DNA from: Lewinellaceae bacterium
Lineage (GTDB): Bacteria > Bacteroidota > Bacteroidia > Chitinophagales > Saprospiraceae
Assembly (NCBI GenBank): GCA_020636005.1
Contig: JACJYR010000002.1
Coordinates: forward strand, 1,078,880-1,142,879
DNA: 64,000 nucleotides
Direction: 5' to 3'
Within the stretch, counting starts at the first letter, position 1, and every line of letters starts with the position of its first letter. Shown here one piece after another: positions 52,490-61,230 of the stretch. The notes under the pieces were generated by a model that saw only the letters and a program-made list of their open reading frames with translations, was not told the origin of the DNA and searched no databases. The position numbers and the translations under genes are program-made.

Positions 52490-54094
52490 ATGATACAAAG
52501 CGACATCCTCGTGCTCGGCGCCGGCATAGCGGGCCTGACCTTCGCCCTGAAAATCGCCAAAGAGCGGCCTGATCTTAAAGTGACCGTCTTGACCAAAACC
52601 AATGATAATGAAAGCAACACCCGATACGCCCAGGGCGGCGTCGCTGCTGTGTGGAATTTTGAAACGGACAGCTACGAAAAGCACATCCGGGACACGCTCA
52701 TCGCCGGCGACGGCCTCTGCGATGTGGACATTGTGAAGATCGTGGTGACGGAAGGCCCGCAACGGGTGCAGGAAATCATTGACTGGGGCGCCCGTTTTGA
52801 CAAAAACAAAAGCGAAGCATACGACCTGGGGCGGGAAGGCGGCCACAGCGAAAACCGCATCCTGCACTACAAAGACCTCACGGGCTGGGAAATACAGCGC
52901 ACCTTGCTGGCACAAGTGGACGATACGCCCAACCTCGAAGTCCTCGAACACTATTTCGCCATAGACATTATCACGCAGCACCACTTGGGTCATACCGTCA
53001 CGAGGGTGACTCCCGGGATAGAATGCTACGGAGCCTATGCTTTGAATAAAAAAACGGGGGAAATTGACACCTTGTTGGCCAAGTTCACCGTGCTGGCCAC
53101 CGGCGGCGGAGGCCAGGTCTATCGCAATACGACCAACCCCGTCATTGCCACGGGCGATGGCATGGCGATGGTCTATCGGGCCAAGGGGCGCATCGAGAAC
53201 ATGGAGTTCGTGCAGTTCCACCCAACAGCCCTCTACAACCCGGCTGGCGACAACCCCTCTTTTCTCGTCTCCGAGGCCGTGCGGGGTTTTGGTGCCATTT
53301 TAAAAACGCCAGACGGGGAGGAGTTCATGAAAAAATACGACCAGCGGGAAAGCCTCGCTCCCCGCGACATCGTGGCCAGGGCCATTGACAGGGAAATGAA
53401 AATCCGGGGTGCTGAGTTCATGTGCCTCGACTGCCGCCACCTCGACAAGGAAGGCTTTTTGGCGCACTTTCCTACCATTTACGAAAAATGCCTGAGCATC
53501 GGCATTGATCCTATGAAGGACATGATACCCGTGACGCCCGCCTGCCACTACCTCTGTGGCGGTATCCGCACGGATGAAATGGGGCGCACTTCTATTGATA
53601 GGCTCTATGCCGCAGGGGAATGTACCAGTACGGGCCTGCACGGGGCAAACCGCCTGGCTTCCAACTCCCTGCTGGAGGCAATGGTCTTCGCCCACCGCAT
53701 TTACCTGGATGTGCTGGAAAAAGTGGATGGAGTCGGCAGTATCAAAAAGGGTATCCCCGATTGGGATGCCAGGGGCACGACCGAGCCTGAAGAATTGGTG
53801 CTCATCACGCAGAGCATGAAAGAGCTAAAGGACAACATGAGCTACTACGTAGGCATCGTGCGCTCCAATGTCCGCCTGAAACGTGCGAACGACCGCCTTT
53901 ACCTCCTCTACAAAGAGACGGAAGAGCTTTACAACAAAACGACCATGTCGCCGCAGTTGTGCGAGTTGCGCAACCTTATCACCATCGCCTACCTTATCAC
54001 CCGCTCCGCCTCGATGCGCCGGGAAAGCAGGGGCCTGCACTTTACAACCGACTATCCCGACCAGTTGGATTTTATTGATGTGATGATCCTTTAG
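52490..54094 (+). CDS. nadB: L-aspartate oxidase
   Basis: 534 residues. Oxidises L-aspartate to iminoaspartate, the first step of de novo NAD synthesis; FAD enzyme in the cytoplasm. The FAD Rossmann motif GAGIAG is near residue 10. Family motifs are SNTRYAQGGVAAVW, REGGHSENRILHYKD, the second FAD-binding GECTSTGLHGANRLASNSLL, and the catalytic-region TPACHYLCGGIRTDEMGRTS. The C-terminal helical domain is complete, ending SRGLHFTTDYP, a feature of the succinate dehydrogenase/fumarate reductase flavoprotein fold. nadA and nadC are not adjacent. Confidence 0.96.
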   Translation: MIQSDILVLGAGIAGLTFALKIAKERPDLKVTVLTKTNDNESNTRYAQGGVAAVWNFETDSYEKHIRDTLIAGDGLCDVDIVKIVVTEGPQRVQEIIDWGARFDKNKSEAYDLGREGGHSENRILHYKDLTGWEIQRTLLAQVDDTPNLEVLEHYFAIDIITQHHLGHTVTRVTPGIECYGAYALNKKTGEIDTLLAKFTVLATGGGGQVYRNTTNPVIATGDGMAMVYRAKGRIENMEFVQFHPTALYNPAGDNPSFLVSEAVRGFGAILKTPDGEEFMKKYDQRESLAPRDIVARAIDREMKIRGAEFMCLDCRHLDKEGFLAHFPTIYEKCLSIGIDPMKDMIPVTPACHYLCGGIRTDEMGRTSIDRLYAAGECTSTGLHGANRLASNSLLEAMVFAHRIYLDVLEKVDGVGSIKKGIPDWDARGTTEPEELVLITQSMKELKDNMSYYVGIVRSNVRLKRANDRLYLLYKETEELYNKTTMSPQLCELRNLITIAYLITRSASMRRESRGLHFTTDYPDQLDFIDVMIL

Positions 54095-54160
54095 TGGCGG
54101 TGTTGGCACAGCCCTTTGATCATAAAATTTGCCAAATCCCGTCCTGATTTTGAGAACCCA

Positions 54161-54178
54161 CCGGGTTTGATAACCCGG
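54161..54178. other. Isolated hairpin after nadB
   Basis: CCGGGTT / AACCCGG with a 4-nt loop. No T-run follows, so terminator function is doubtful. Confidence 0.3.
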
Positions 54179-54357
54179 CCTCTCGAAGTGGAAACCGGAT
54201 TGTCAAACCTGCTTCACCCTAAAGCAAGGATGAGCGAAAGAATGAGGCTGTATCATACATCTATTAGCGGCGACAGCCGCCAAATAAACCCTTGAAGGGA
54301 TGGGTGTTTTAATACAACCTCTTTTCTTTTCCTTAAAAAACATTTCAGGCAAAGGCA

Positions 54358-55008
54358 TCAAGCTACCGCCGCCAATGCTACTTTTTCTGCTTTCCTTTCT
54401 TCCAGCGCCTGGAAACGGTAGCCATTTTCGGCAAAATGTTGGAGTACCTGAGGCAGTACGTTTTGCAGTTTTCCCCAGGCCTTTTGGCTGTCGTGGAAAA
54501 CGATAATGGAGCCGGGGCGGGCATTGTCCACCACATTGGCCAGGCATTGTCCCGTACTGATTTCCGGGTCGAAGTCGCCGCTCAGCACATCCCACATCAC
54601 GATGCGGTAGTGGCGCTGCAGGAACTCCGACTGTTTGGGCCGCAGCCTGCCATACGGTGGCCTGAAAAGCTCGGAATCAATCAAACGGGCGCAGCGGCGG
54701 ACATTGTGGAAGTAGGGGATGTTCTCGGTGCGCCAGCCATTGAGGTGGTTGAAGGTGTGGTTGCCGACGGAGTGGCCTGCATCCAGCACCTGTTCAAATA
54801 CGCCAGGGTGTTTCCTGATGTTGTCGCCCACACAAAAGAAGGTGGCTTTTGCGTCGTATTCTTCCAACTGTTGGAGTACCCATGGCGTCACTTCGGGAAT
54901 CGGGCCGTCGTCGAACGTTAGGTAAAGCGTCTTTTCCTGGGTTGGGATCCGCCAAGTGAAATTCGGGAAAAGGGACTGGATAAACTGTGGTGTTTTCACT
55001 AAATACAT
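54358..55008 (-). CDS. Polysaccharide deacetylase (NodB homology, CE4)
   Basis: 216 residues from ATG 55008. Metal-dependent removal of acetyl groups from N-acetylated polysaccharide, possibly peptidoglycan. CE4 motifs in order: TFDDGP (Asp33, Asp34), HTFNH (His84, His88, metal ligands), RPPYGR (from 116), WDVLSGDFDP and the final HDSQKA, which supplies the catalytic His. There is no clear signal peptide; the N-terminus MYLVKTPQFIQSLFPNFTWR is hydrophobic and could be membrane-associated, as in short Bacteroidota members of this family. A solo end of the MITE-like element lies 25 bp upstream of the start. Confidence 0.92.
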   Translation of the reverse strand: MYLVKTPQFIQSLFPNFTWRIPTQEKTLYLTFDDGPIPEVTPWVLQQLEEYDAKATFFCVGDNIRKHPGVFEQVLDAGHSVGNHTFNHLNGWRTENIPYFHNVRRCARLIDSELFRPPYGRLRPKQSEFLQRHYRIVMWDVLSGDFDPEISTGQCLANVVDNARPGSIIVFHDSQKAWGKLQNVLPQVLQHFAENGYRFQALEERKAEKVALAAVA

Positions 55009-55032
55009 AGTGGTTCGTGTTTTGGATATGTG

Positions 55033-55050
55033 GGATCGAAGGAAAAATAA
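55033..55050 (+). repeat. Solo terminal repeat of the MITE-like element
   Basis: Exact 18-bp match to the left end of copies A and E (GGATCGAAGGAAAAATAA), with no internal part or right end nearby. Confidence 0.5.
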
Positions 55051-55420
55051 CATGGGACATTCTTTTCCGCTTCGATAAAATCGGTTGATACGTTTTGGGC
55101 AAAAAATGGTTTGTTTCGGGGGTATCGTTTTTCCAGCACTTCCTGTCCTTTCGAATGAGTAAAAAAAGGCGGGGAGAACTTTTACTTTTGCACTCCCTTA
55201 TCGCATGCCTTAAGGTGGGCAAATCATTTGTAGCTCAACGGCTTGTGTATCCTTTTTGCTGCCGATGGGTTTTATTTTTTTAAAAAAAGCTAAAAAATCA
55301 GGTTCTTTTGTCAATCTGGGGAAGATGGTGTTTGTGTGTTTGCGTGTTTATGTGTTTTCGGGGTACTGCAAACACATAAACACACAAAAACATTAACACA
55401 CAAAAACAATAAACTTGGCC
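55051..55420. other. Spacer between deacetylase and gltX genes
   Basis: About 370 bp, no gene supported. It holds the gltX promoter candidate and a tract of CACAAAAACA-type repeats just before the start. Confidence 0.4.
55183..55190 (+). promoter_or_regulatory. Predicted promoter of gltX, -7 box TACTTTTG
   Basis: TAnnTTTG match followed by CACTCCC. It predicts a leader of about 220 nt before gltX. Confidence 0.45.
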
Positions 55421-56962
55421 ATGCCCAATCAAAACATCAGGGTGCGTTTTGCCCCCAGCCCCACCGGGCCGCTGCACATCGGCGGCATACGCACGGCGCT
55501 GTACAATTATTTGTTTGCAAAAAAACACGGCGGTACGTTCATCCTCCGCATCGAAGACACCGACCAGGGTAGATATGTGCCGGGGGCGGAGGAATACATC
55601 GTTGAATCCTTGAAATGGTGTGGCCTTCTGCCAGAAGAAGGGCCGGGCTTTGGCGGCAGCTATGGCCCCTACCGCCAGTCGGAACGCAAGGATATGTATG
55701 CTAAATATGCCAATGACCTGGTCAAAAATAATGGCGCTTATTATGCCTTCGACACGCCGGAAGAACTGGAGGAAAAAAGAAAAGCCGAGGCCGAAAAGGG
55801 CAACCATAACTTTAAATACGACGGCGCCACCCGCCTGGAAATGAAGAACAGCCTGACGCTTTCCAAACAAGAAGTGCAGCAAATGCTGGACAGCGGCGCC
55901 CCTTACGTCATCCGGCTGAAGGTGCCGGAAAACGAGGCGGTTACTTTTCAAGACCTTGTCCGGGGCGAGGTTACCTTCCAGACCAATGAACTGGACGACA
56001 AGGTGTTGTTGAAGGGCGACGGAATGCCCACTTACCACCTCGCCAACATCGTGGACGACCACCTGATGGACATCACCCACGTCATCCGGGGCGAGGAATG
56101 GCTGCCCAGCACGGGCCACCACGTCTTGCTGTACAAAGCCTTTGGTTGGGAGGCCACGATGCCGCAGTTTTCGCACCTGCCGCTCATCCTGAAACCCGAT
56201 GGCAAGGGCAAGCTCAGCAAGCGGGACGGTGCCAAATTTGGCATTCCGGTGTTCCCCCTCGGTTGGAAGGGGGAGACGCCGGAAGACAGCTTCGACGGTT
56301 TCCGGGAGTTTGGCTTCTTGCCGGAGGCGGTGCTGAACTTCCTGGCCTTCCTCGGCTGGAACCCCGGCACGGAGCAGGAAATTTTTTCCCTGGATGAACT
56401 GTGCGAAGCGTTTTCCATCGAAAAAATCAGCAAAGGCGGCGCCCGTTTCGACTACGACAAGGCGAAATGGTACAACCAGCAGTACCTGCATGCAGCCAAC
56501 GGCGAGGCGCTGGCCGAAACTTTAAAGCCCTATTTGGCCGCCCACGGCTATGAGGCTACCGATAGCTATCTCACCGAAGTGTGCAATCTGATGAAAGACC
56601 GGTTAGCAGTACTGACCGACTTTGTGGGGCAGGCTTACTTTTTTTTCACTGACATCAAGTTTTTTGACAATGAAAAAATTGCCAGGCACTGGAATCCCGA
56701 AAGCCGTGGCACTTTTGAAGCACTGGCCGCCCAATTGAACAAACTGGCCCCTTTTGATGCAACCGGCATTGAGGCTGTCGTGAAAAATTTCATGGAAGAA
56801 CACCACCTGAAAATGGGCCAGGTGATGCCTGTCTTACGCCTTGCCCTGACCGGTACGGTGCAGGGGCCGGCTGTGTACGAGATGATGGCTGTGCTGGGAA
56901 AGGAGCGGGTGTCGGATCGGCTGGGGAAAGCGTTTGATTATTTTGACAAAGAAAATGGTTAA
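55421..56962 (+). CDS. gltX: Glutamyl-tRNA synthetase
   Basis: 513 residues from ATG 55421; an in-frame TTG two codons earlier is less likely. Class Ic synthetase that charges tRNA with glutamate. HIGH-type motif FAPSPTGPLHIGGIRTAL at about 9-26, KMSKS-type loop KLSKRDGAKFG near 265, and the IRGEEWLPSTGHH region. The C-terminal helical anticodon-binding domain is complete. The restriction-modification pair starts 5 bp after the stop, so the pair may be read from the gltX transcript. Confidence 0.96.
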   Translation: MPNQNIRVRFAPSPTGPLHIGGIRTALYNYLFAKKHGGTFILRIEDTDQGRYVPGAEEYIVESLKWCGLLPEEGPGFGGSYGPYRQSERKDMYAKYANDLVKNNGAYYAFDTPEELEEKRKAEAEKGNHNFKYDGATRLEMKNSLTLSKQEVQQMLDSGAPYVIRLKVPENEAVTFQDLVRGEVTFQTNELDDKVLLKGDGMPTYHLANIVDDHLMDITHVIRGEEWLPSTGHHVLLYKAFGWEATMPQFSHLPLILKPDGKGKLSKRDGAKFGIPVFPLGWKGETPEDSFDGFREFGFLPEAVLNFLAFLGWNPGTEQEIFSLDELCEAFSIEKISKGGARFDYDKAKWYNQQYLHAANGEALAETLKPYLAAHGYEATDSYLTEVCNLMKDRLAVLTDFVGQAYFFFTDIKFFDNEKIARHWNPESRGTFEALAAQLNKLAPFDATGIEAVVKNFMEEHHLKMGQVMPVLRLALTGTVQGPAVYEMMAVLGKERVSDRLGKAFDYFDKENG

Positions 56963-56967
56963 TCAGC

Positions 56968-58125
56968 ATGAACACATTTGAATCACGCTATGAATCTGTT
57001 GATAAACTTCAAAGGGTACTGGTGGAGGATGTGTTCCATTATGCCCAAGATTCCAAAAAAGCTGCGGGGAGGGCATTAGGGACAATAGTGGAGGTTATTA
57101 CATTTTATTTGCTAAAAAATTGGGGGTTGAGCGATTCGATTTCAATTGAAAGAGGTTTACAAGAGTATGGGAATCCTGAAATCACCCATAACGTAGAATA
57201 CTCCCTTCACCCAGTTTTGAACCAAGATTCGGTCACCATTGAAAAAAAGGGTAAATCGATCACTGCGAATTCCATTTTAAGTTCATTGGCAGCATCCCAT
57301 CTTCGGGTGGAAGGAATGGATAGAAAATCCAATGTATTGCTGACCAGGGATTTGATTTTGAGAAATGCTTGTACCGTCGGTTCAGTTGGGGAAAATTATT
57401 TATTGGCAAGCTTAAATCAATTTTCTGGGGATAAGGCCGAAGTGAAATTGTACCTACAACATCAAAAGCCTTATGCCATATTTGAATGCAAGCGGGTCGG
57501 CGTTGAGGAAGGCATAAAAAAAGGCCCCCAAACTATCGAAAAGGCAAAACAAGGCGCTTATGTTGCCAATGCTGTTTCGTCCCTGCAAAAAATTAGGACT
57601 GAATCTGGCGAACTGCAAGGCATCATTTTCAATAGCAACAACATCCCGTACTCAAAACCTTATGATGAACTGCTGGAAGAAGTAATTTCATCGAGCGATC
57701 CTGAACTTTTGAGAAAGTTCATATTGACGGTTGGGGTAGTAAGCAATCATGGCAATTGGTTCACTTCCGAAAATCAAAACAAAGAGCTAAAAGTGCTGGC
57801 ACAATCATATGATTGGCTGTTGTTTTTGACAGATCGGGGCCTGTCCCAATTTATTGAAAACCTTATTTTGCACCCTGAACCCAGATTTGAACCCGTCAAA
57901 CGGGCATTTTTGGCAAGTTACCCGAAAGGAAAGGGCAAGAACCAATTTACAAAGGTGCAGATGAACTGGGAGGCCAATGTTGTCTTAGATGAGTATTTTC
58001 AAAACAACTTGCCTGTCATTGAAAGTTGGTTCAATGTAATTTCACCGGATAATAAATCAATATCCACTTTGAAAGAGGAGCTTAAAGAGCTAAAATCCAA
58101 GGACTGGAAAAACATACTAAAATGA
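56968..58125 (+). CDS. Probable type II restriction endonuclease
   Basis: 385 residues. No close family is recognised by eye, but residues 155-176 contain a PD-(D/E)xK-like core: an acidic segment followed by PYAIFECKRVGVEEG (Glu173-Cys-Lys175). It directly precedes, with a 4-bp ATGA overlap, an adenine-specific DNA methyltransferase gene; this genetic pairing is the main reason for the call. The segment GPQTIEKAKQGAYVANAVSS, after the catalytic motif, looks like a conserved helix. Its base composition is lower in GC than gltX, consistent with horizontal gain. Recognition sequence unknown; it could also be another DNA-cleaving defence nuclease. Confidence 0.7.
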   Translation: MNTFESRYESVDKLQRVLVEDVFHYAQDSKKAAGRALGTIVEVITFYLLKNWGLSDSISIERGLQEYGNPEITHNVEYSLHPVLNQDSVTIEKKGKSITANSILSSLAASHLRVEGMDRKSNVLLTRDLILRNACTVGSVGENYLLASLNQFSGDKAEVKLYLQHQKPYAIFECKRVGVEEGIKKGPQTIEKAKQGAYVANAVSSLQKIRTESGELQGIIFNSNNIPYSKPYDELLEEVISSSDPELLRKFILTVGVVSNHGNWFTSENQNKELKVLAQSYDWLLFLTDRGLSQFIENLILHPEPRFEPVKRAFLASYPKGKGKNQFTKVQMNWEANVVLDEYFQNNLPVIESWFNVISPDNKSISTLKEELKELKSKDWKNILK

Positions 58126-58706
58126 GCGCAGGGCGAACCGTAAATTCACAAAGCCAAAATTGGGGCACTCCGGCAAAATATGTCCGGGCTGTCAAGGACG
58201 TATTCGGAGGAGTCATCCATTTTGATCCATGTTCAAATAAATATTCCATCGTCAAAGCCAAAGTCGAATGCCTTTTGCCCGAAAAAGATGGCTTGAAAGA
58301 AGAATGGAAATACCCAACGATTTATGTCAACCCGCCTTATGGGGCAGACCGGGAAAACGGCACGACCATCAAAAACTGGCTTTCAAAGTGTGTCATAGCC
58401 CATGAACGGCACGGAGCGGAAGTATTGGCCTTAATCCCTGTAGCCACAAATACAAAGCATTGGAAAAAATGTGTTTTTGGAAAGGCAAGGGCGGTATGTT
58501 TTCTCTATGACACAAGGTTAAGGTTTTTGGAAAATGGCAAAGACGTGGGAAAAGGCGCTCCAATGGCCTGTGCAATGGTTTATTGGGGGAAGAATTTTGA
58601 GCGTTTTTACGAAGTTTTTATCGAACATGGGGCTGTGGTAGATATTTCAAATCTTTTTGATGAAGAAATCGGCGTCGAAAGGAAAACCTATAAACTGGCA
58701 CTCTAA
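58122..58706 (+). CDS. Phage-type DNA N6-adenine methyltransferase (Dam, PF05869-like)
   Basis: 194 residues. NWGTPAKYVRAVKDVFGGVI and FDPCSNKYS (Asp35-Pro-Cys, cofactor-binding motif) are followed by the catalytic YVNPPYGAD (Asn70-Pro-Pro-Tyr73) of N6-adenine methylases. This short layout (about 170-200 residues) resembles the phage-borne Dam family. It probably protects the host site from the nuclease encoded just before, with translational coupling through ATGA. The target sequence cannot be deduced. Its stop codon is immediately followed by the ATG of the next gene. Confidence 0.85.
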   Translation: MSAGRTVNSQSQNWGTPAKYVRAVKDVFGGVIHFDPCSNKYSIVKAKVECLLPEKDGLKEEWKYPTIYVNPPYGADRENGTTIKNWLSKCVIAHERHGAEVLALIPVATNTKHWKKCVFGKARAVCFLYDTRLRFLENGKDVGKGAPMACAMVYWGKNFERFYEVFIEHGAVVDISNLFDEEIGVERKTYKLAL

Positions 58707-58901
58707 ATGGCAAAAAATCAGCCCAAAAAAAACAAGCCCAAAGTCCACGACGAGCTAAAAGGCTTCGACATCAAAATCAACCAGTTCGGCGAGATTACCT
58801 CGAACCTGGACATTGAAAAGCTCAATGAGTTCCTGAACGAAAATGTGGACGACAAGAAACTGCGGGAGCGGGAGAATGCAGGCGGGGAAGAAGAGGAATA
58901 A
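58707..58901 (+). CDS. Small highly charged protein
   Basis: 64 residues: a Lys-rich head MAKNQPKKNKPKVHDELKGF, a central stretch DIKINQFGEITSNLDIEKLN and an acidic tail EEEE. It begins directly at the stop codon of the methyltransferase gene. GC content and codon use resemble gltX rather than the restriction-modification genes, so it may be the original gene following gltX, with the cassette inserted between them (inference). I recall similar short proteins in Bacteroidota, with no known function. Confidence 0.7.
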   Translation: MAKNQPKKNKPKVHDELKGFDIKINQFGEITSNLDIEKLNEFLNENVDDKKLRERENAGGEEEE

Positions 58902-59003
58902 AAAAATCATTGAAATTGGGGAATTGAGAAATTGATACGCAACTCATTGAATGCCAAGCCCGATTTCAAAATTTCAAGCAATTCCCCGATTCCTTGCCCC
59001 CCA

Positions 59004-60113
59004 TCAGCCATCCCCTTCCACTGCCTCCATCTCCGTCTCCACCCTGCGCACGGCACCGCGCTTCAGTTCCTGGTATTCCTTCCGGTTACGGTGCAGGTCA
59101 ATGGCCATGAAAATAGCATGGAGGAAAGAGGAAGGATCTGCTTCGTTTTTACCAGCCAGATCAAAGGCCGTACCGTGGTCGGGCGAGGTGCGGATGGCCG
59201 AAAGCCCTGCCGTAAAGTTGACGCCACTGCCAAAGGTGAGCGCCTTGAAAGGTATCAGCCCCTGGTCGTGGTACATGGCCAGTATGCCGTCGAATTTGTT
59301 GAACTGGCCGGAGCCAAAGAAGCCATCGGCCGCATACGGCCCGAACACCATCATGCCCCGTTTTTTGCACTCTACCACGGCCGGGCGGATGATCTTCTCT
59401 TCCTCGTGCCCCAACATGCCTTCTTCCCCTGCGTGGGGGTTCAGGCCGAGCACGGCGATATTGGGCCGTTCGAGGCCGAAGTCCATGCGGAGCGCATCGT
59501 CGAAAATGCGGAGCTTTTCGATGATGTGCTCTTTGGTGATGGAGGTAGCAACTTCATGCAGCGGGATGTGCGACGTTACCAAGGCCACCCGCAGGCGATC
59601 GCTGGCCAGCAGCATCAGGCTATTGGTGGCGTTGAGTTCCTGGGTGAGGTATTCCGTGTGGCCCACGTGGGTAAAGCCTGCCAACTGCATGGATTTTTTG
59701 TGGATGGGGGCGGTCACGAGGGCATCAATGAGGCCCGTTTTAAGATCCCGCACCGCATTTTCGAGGCTGATATGGGCGTACTTGCCGCCCTGGTCGGTGG
59801 GCTTGCCAAGGGTAATATTGACGTTTTCCTGCCAGCAGTTCACGACGTTGATCTTGTCGTAGTGCAGGCGCTCCGCATTTCGTTGGCCATAAAAGGAGAT
59901 TTCGTCCAGTGCCACAATGTTTTTGTGGTAAGAGACCACCTTCGAGGAGCCATAAATGACGGGAATGCAGATATCCAGCATCCTTTTGTGCGAAAGCGCT
60001 TTCAGGATGACTTCCAGGCCGATGCCGTTGATATCGCCGACCGTGATGCCAATCACGGGCCGGTTCTTTTTGTCTATCGGGAGGTGTTCTATGATTTCGG
60101 TTACTTCTTCCAC
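59004..60113 (-). CDS. pdxA: 4-hydroxythreonine-4-phosphate dehydrogenase
   Basis: 369 residues. NAD-dependent oxidation step of DXP-dependent pyridoxal 5-phosphate synthesis. Signatures: PVIGITVGDINGIGLEVILK at the N-terminus, ALVTAPIHKKSMQLAGFTHV with HVGHTEYL (metal His), NPHAGEEGMLGHEE, and MYHDQGLIPFKAL with the second metal His. The start is a GTG at 60113; no ATG precedes the conserved strand. It is about 35 residues longer than E. coli PdxA. Diverges from rsmA across 105 bp. Confidence 0.95.
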   Translation of the reverse strand: MEEVTEIIEHLPIDKKNRPVIGITVGDINGIGLEVILKALSHKRMLDICIPVIYGSSKVVSYHKNIVALDEISFYGQRNAERLHYDKINVVNCWQENVNITLGKPTDQGGKYAHISLENAVRDLKTGLIDALVTAPIHKKSMQLAGFTHVGHTEYLTQELNATNSLMLLASDRLRVALVTSHIPLHEVATSITKEHIIEKLRIFDDALRMDFGLERPNIAVLGLNPHAGEEGMLGHEEEKIIRPAVVECKKRGMMVFGPYAADGFFGSGQFNKFDGILAMYHDQGLIPFKALTFGSGVNFTAGLSAIRTSPDHGTAFDLAGKNEADPSSFLHAIFMAIDLHRNRKEYQELKRGAVRRVETEMEAVEGDG

Positions 60114-60123
60114 AGGCGGTTGT

Positions 60124-60131
60124 TACTTTTG
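60124..60131 (+). promoter_or_regulatory. Predicted promoter of rsmA, -7 box TACTTTTG
   Basis: Plus-strand TAnnTTTG, about 90 bp before the rsmA start and close to the pdxA start. Confidence 0.4.
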
Positions 60132-60198
60132 TTGCTGCCGGGATACGTTTGGAAAACTTTTGATGTTTCACAAATGCAGCCTTTCGGCAAAGGAGCGC

Positions 60199-60206
60199 CA
60201 AAATTA
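60199..60206 (-). promoter_or_regulatory. Predicted promoter of pdxA, -7 box TAATTTTG
   Basis: Minus-strand TAnnTTTG about 85 bp before the pdxA GTG start. The two divergent promoters overlap. Confidence 0.35.
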
Positions 60207-60218
60207 GTCATTTCACCC

Positions 60219-61052
60219 ATGCGAGCCAAAAAATCGTTCGGACAGCACTTTTTGACCAATGAAGCCATCGCCGGGCGCATTGCGGATGCCCTCTTTGCGG
60301 GGGACGGCGGTCTGGAAATAGCGGACAGCGCAGCTGAGGTGGAGGGCGAGGGGCAGCGGCAGGTCTTGGAAATAGGGCCGGGCAAGGGCATGTTGACGAA
60401 GTACCTGTTGCAAAAAAACTTCGACCTTAAAGTAGTTGAAGCCGATAGCGACATGGTGGCTTATTTAAAAGATAACTATCCCGAACTGGACGGCCGGATC
60501 ATCGCAGAAGATTTCCTGAAACTTGATCTGGCCAGCGTGTTCCCCAACGGGCAGGCAACCAGGGGCAACCGCCAATTTTCCATCATCGGCAACTTCCCCT
60601 ACAACATTTCTTCCCAGATTGTCTTTAAAATGCTGGAACACCGGCAAAGCATCCCGCAGTTGGTTGGCATGTTTCAGAAAGAAATGGCTGAGCGCATCAT
60701 CGCCGCTCCCGGTGGTAAGGATTATGGCATCATCAGCGTGTTGGCGCAGGCGTTTTATGAGGGGAAATACCTTTTCTCCGTGGGCAACGGCAATTTCAAC
60801 CCGCCCCCAAAAGTGCAATCGGGCGTCATCCGCCTAACCCGGAAAAGTGGGGAATTGGGCTGCAATGAGGCATTGTTTAAAAAAGTGGTGAAACAGGCAT
60901 TTGGCCAGCGGCGGAAGATGTTGCGCAACACCCTGAAGCCCTTTTTTCAGGACCCATCTGTCCTGGAGGGTGATTTTTTCAAACAAAGGCCGGAAGTGCT
61001 GGGCGTAGCAGCCTTTGTTGACCTAACCAACCAGGTGCAACAAAGCAACTGA
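60219..61052 (+). CDS. rsmA: 16S rRNA (adenine1518/1519-N6)-dimethyltransferase
   Basis: 277 residues from ATG 60219 (MRAKKSFGQHFLTNE, the typical KsgA start). The same frame is open for 1.3 kb upstream, but that part is antisense to pdxA and not coding. Motif I VLEIGPGKGMLTKYLL binds SAM, motif IV is GNFPYNISSQIV (NFPY, target adenine), and FNPPPKVQSGVIRL lies in the C-terminal half. A slightly longer linker (GDGGLEIADSAAEVEGEGQ) precedes motif I. It dimethylates two adjacent adenines in helix 45 during 30S assembly. Confidence 0.95.
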   Translation: MRAKKSFGQHFLTNEAIAGRIADALFAGDGGLEIADSAAEVEGEGQRQVLEIGPGKGMLTKYLLQKNFDLKVVEADSDMVAYLKDNYPELDGRIIAEDFLKLDLASVFPNGQATRGNRQFSIIGNFPYNISSQIVFKMLEHRQSIPQLVGMFQKEMAERIIAAPGGKDYGIISVLAQAFYEGKYLFSVGNGNFNPPPKVQSGVIRLTRKSGELGCNEALFKKVVKQAFGQRRKMLRNTLKPFFQDPSVLEGDFFKQRPEVLGVAAFVDLTNQVQQSN

Positions 61053-61230
61053 AAGCGGTCAAAACAAAATAACCTACCCAGCGTTTTCCAAAATATCCTT
61101 CACCTGCCTAACTTGGCGACTTCTGTGAACCAGTTGGCAGTTCATCACCGCAGTATGCCAGTCGTTTTCAAGCCTGCTTTTTGCCAACAACCGGCTGGCA
61201 AGCTGCCTAACCAAAATCATCAAAACAACT

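Noticed and set aside
55195..55290. tRNA-like piece with TGTAGCTCAACGG after a strong promoter box
   Set aside because: No matching D-stem partner, no T-loop GGTTCGAATC and no acceptor pairing, so not a tRNA. The promoter probably serves gltX.
55298..56491. 397-codon minus-strand frame opposite gltX
   Set aside because: gltX is certain on the plus strand, and the antisense product has no recognisable motif.
58932..60218. Long in-frame extension upstream of rsmA
   Set aside because: It lies antisense to pdxA, and RsmA homology starts exactly at ATG 60219.
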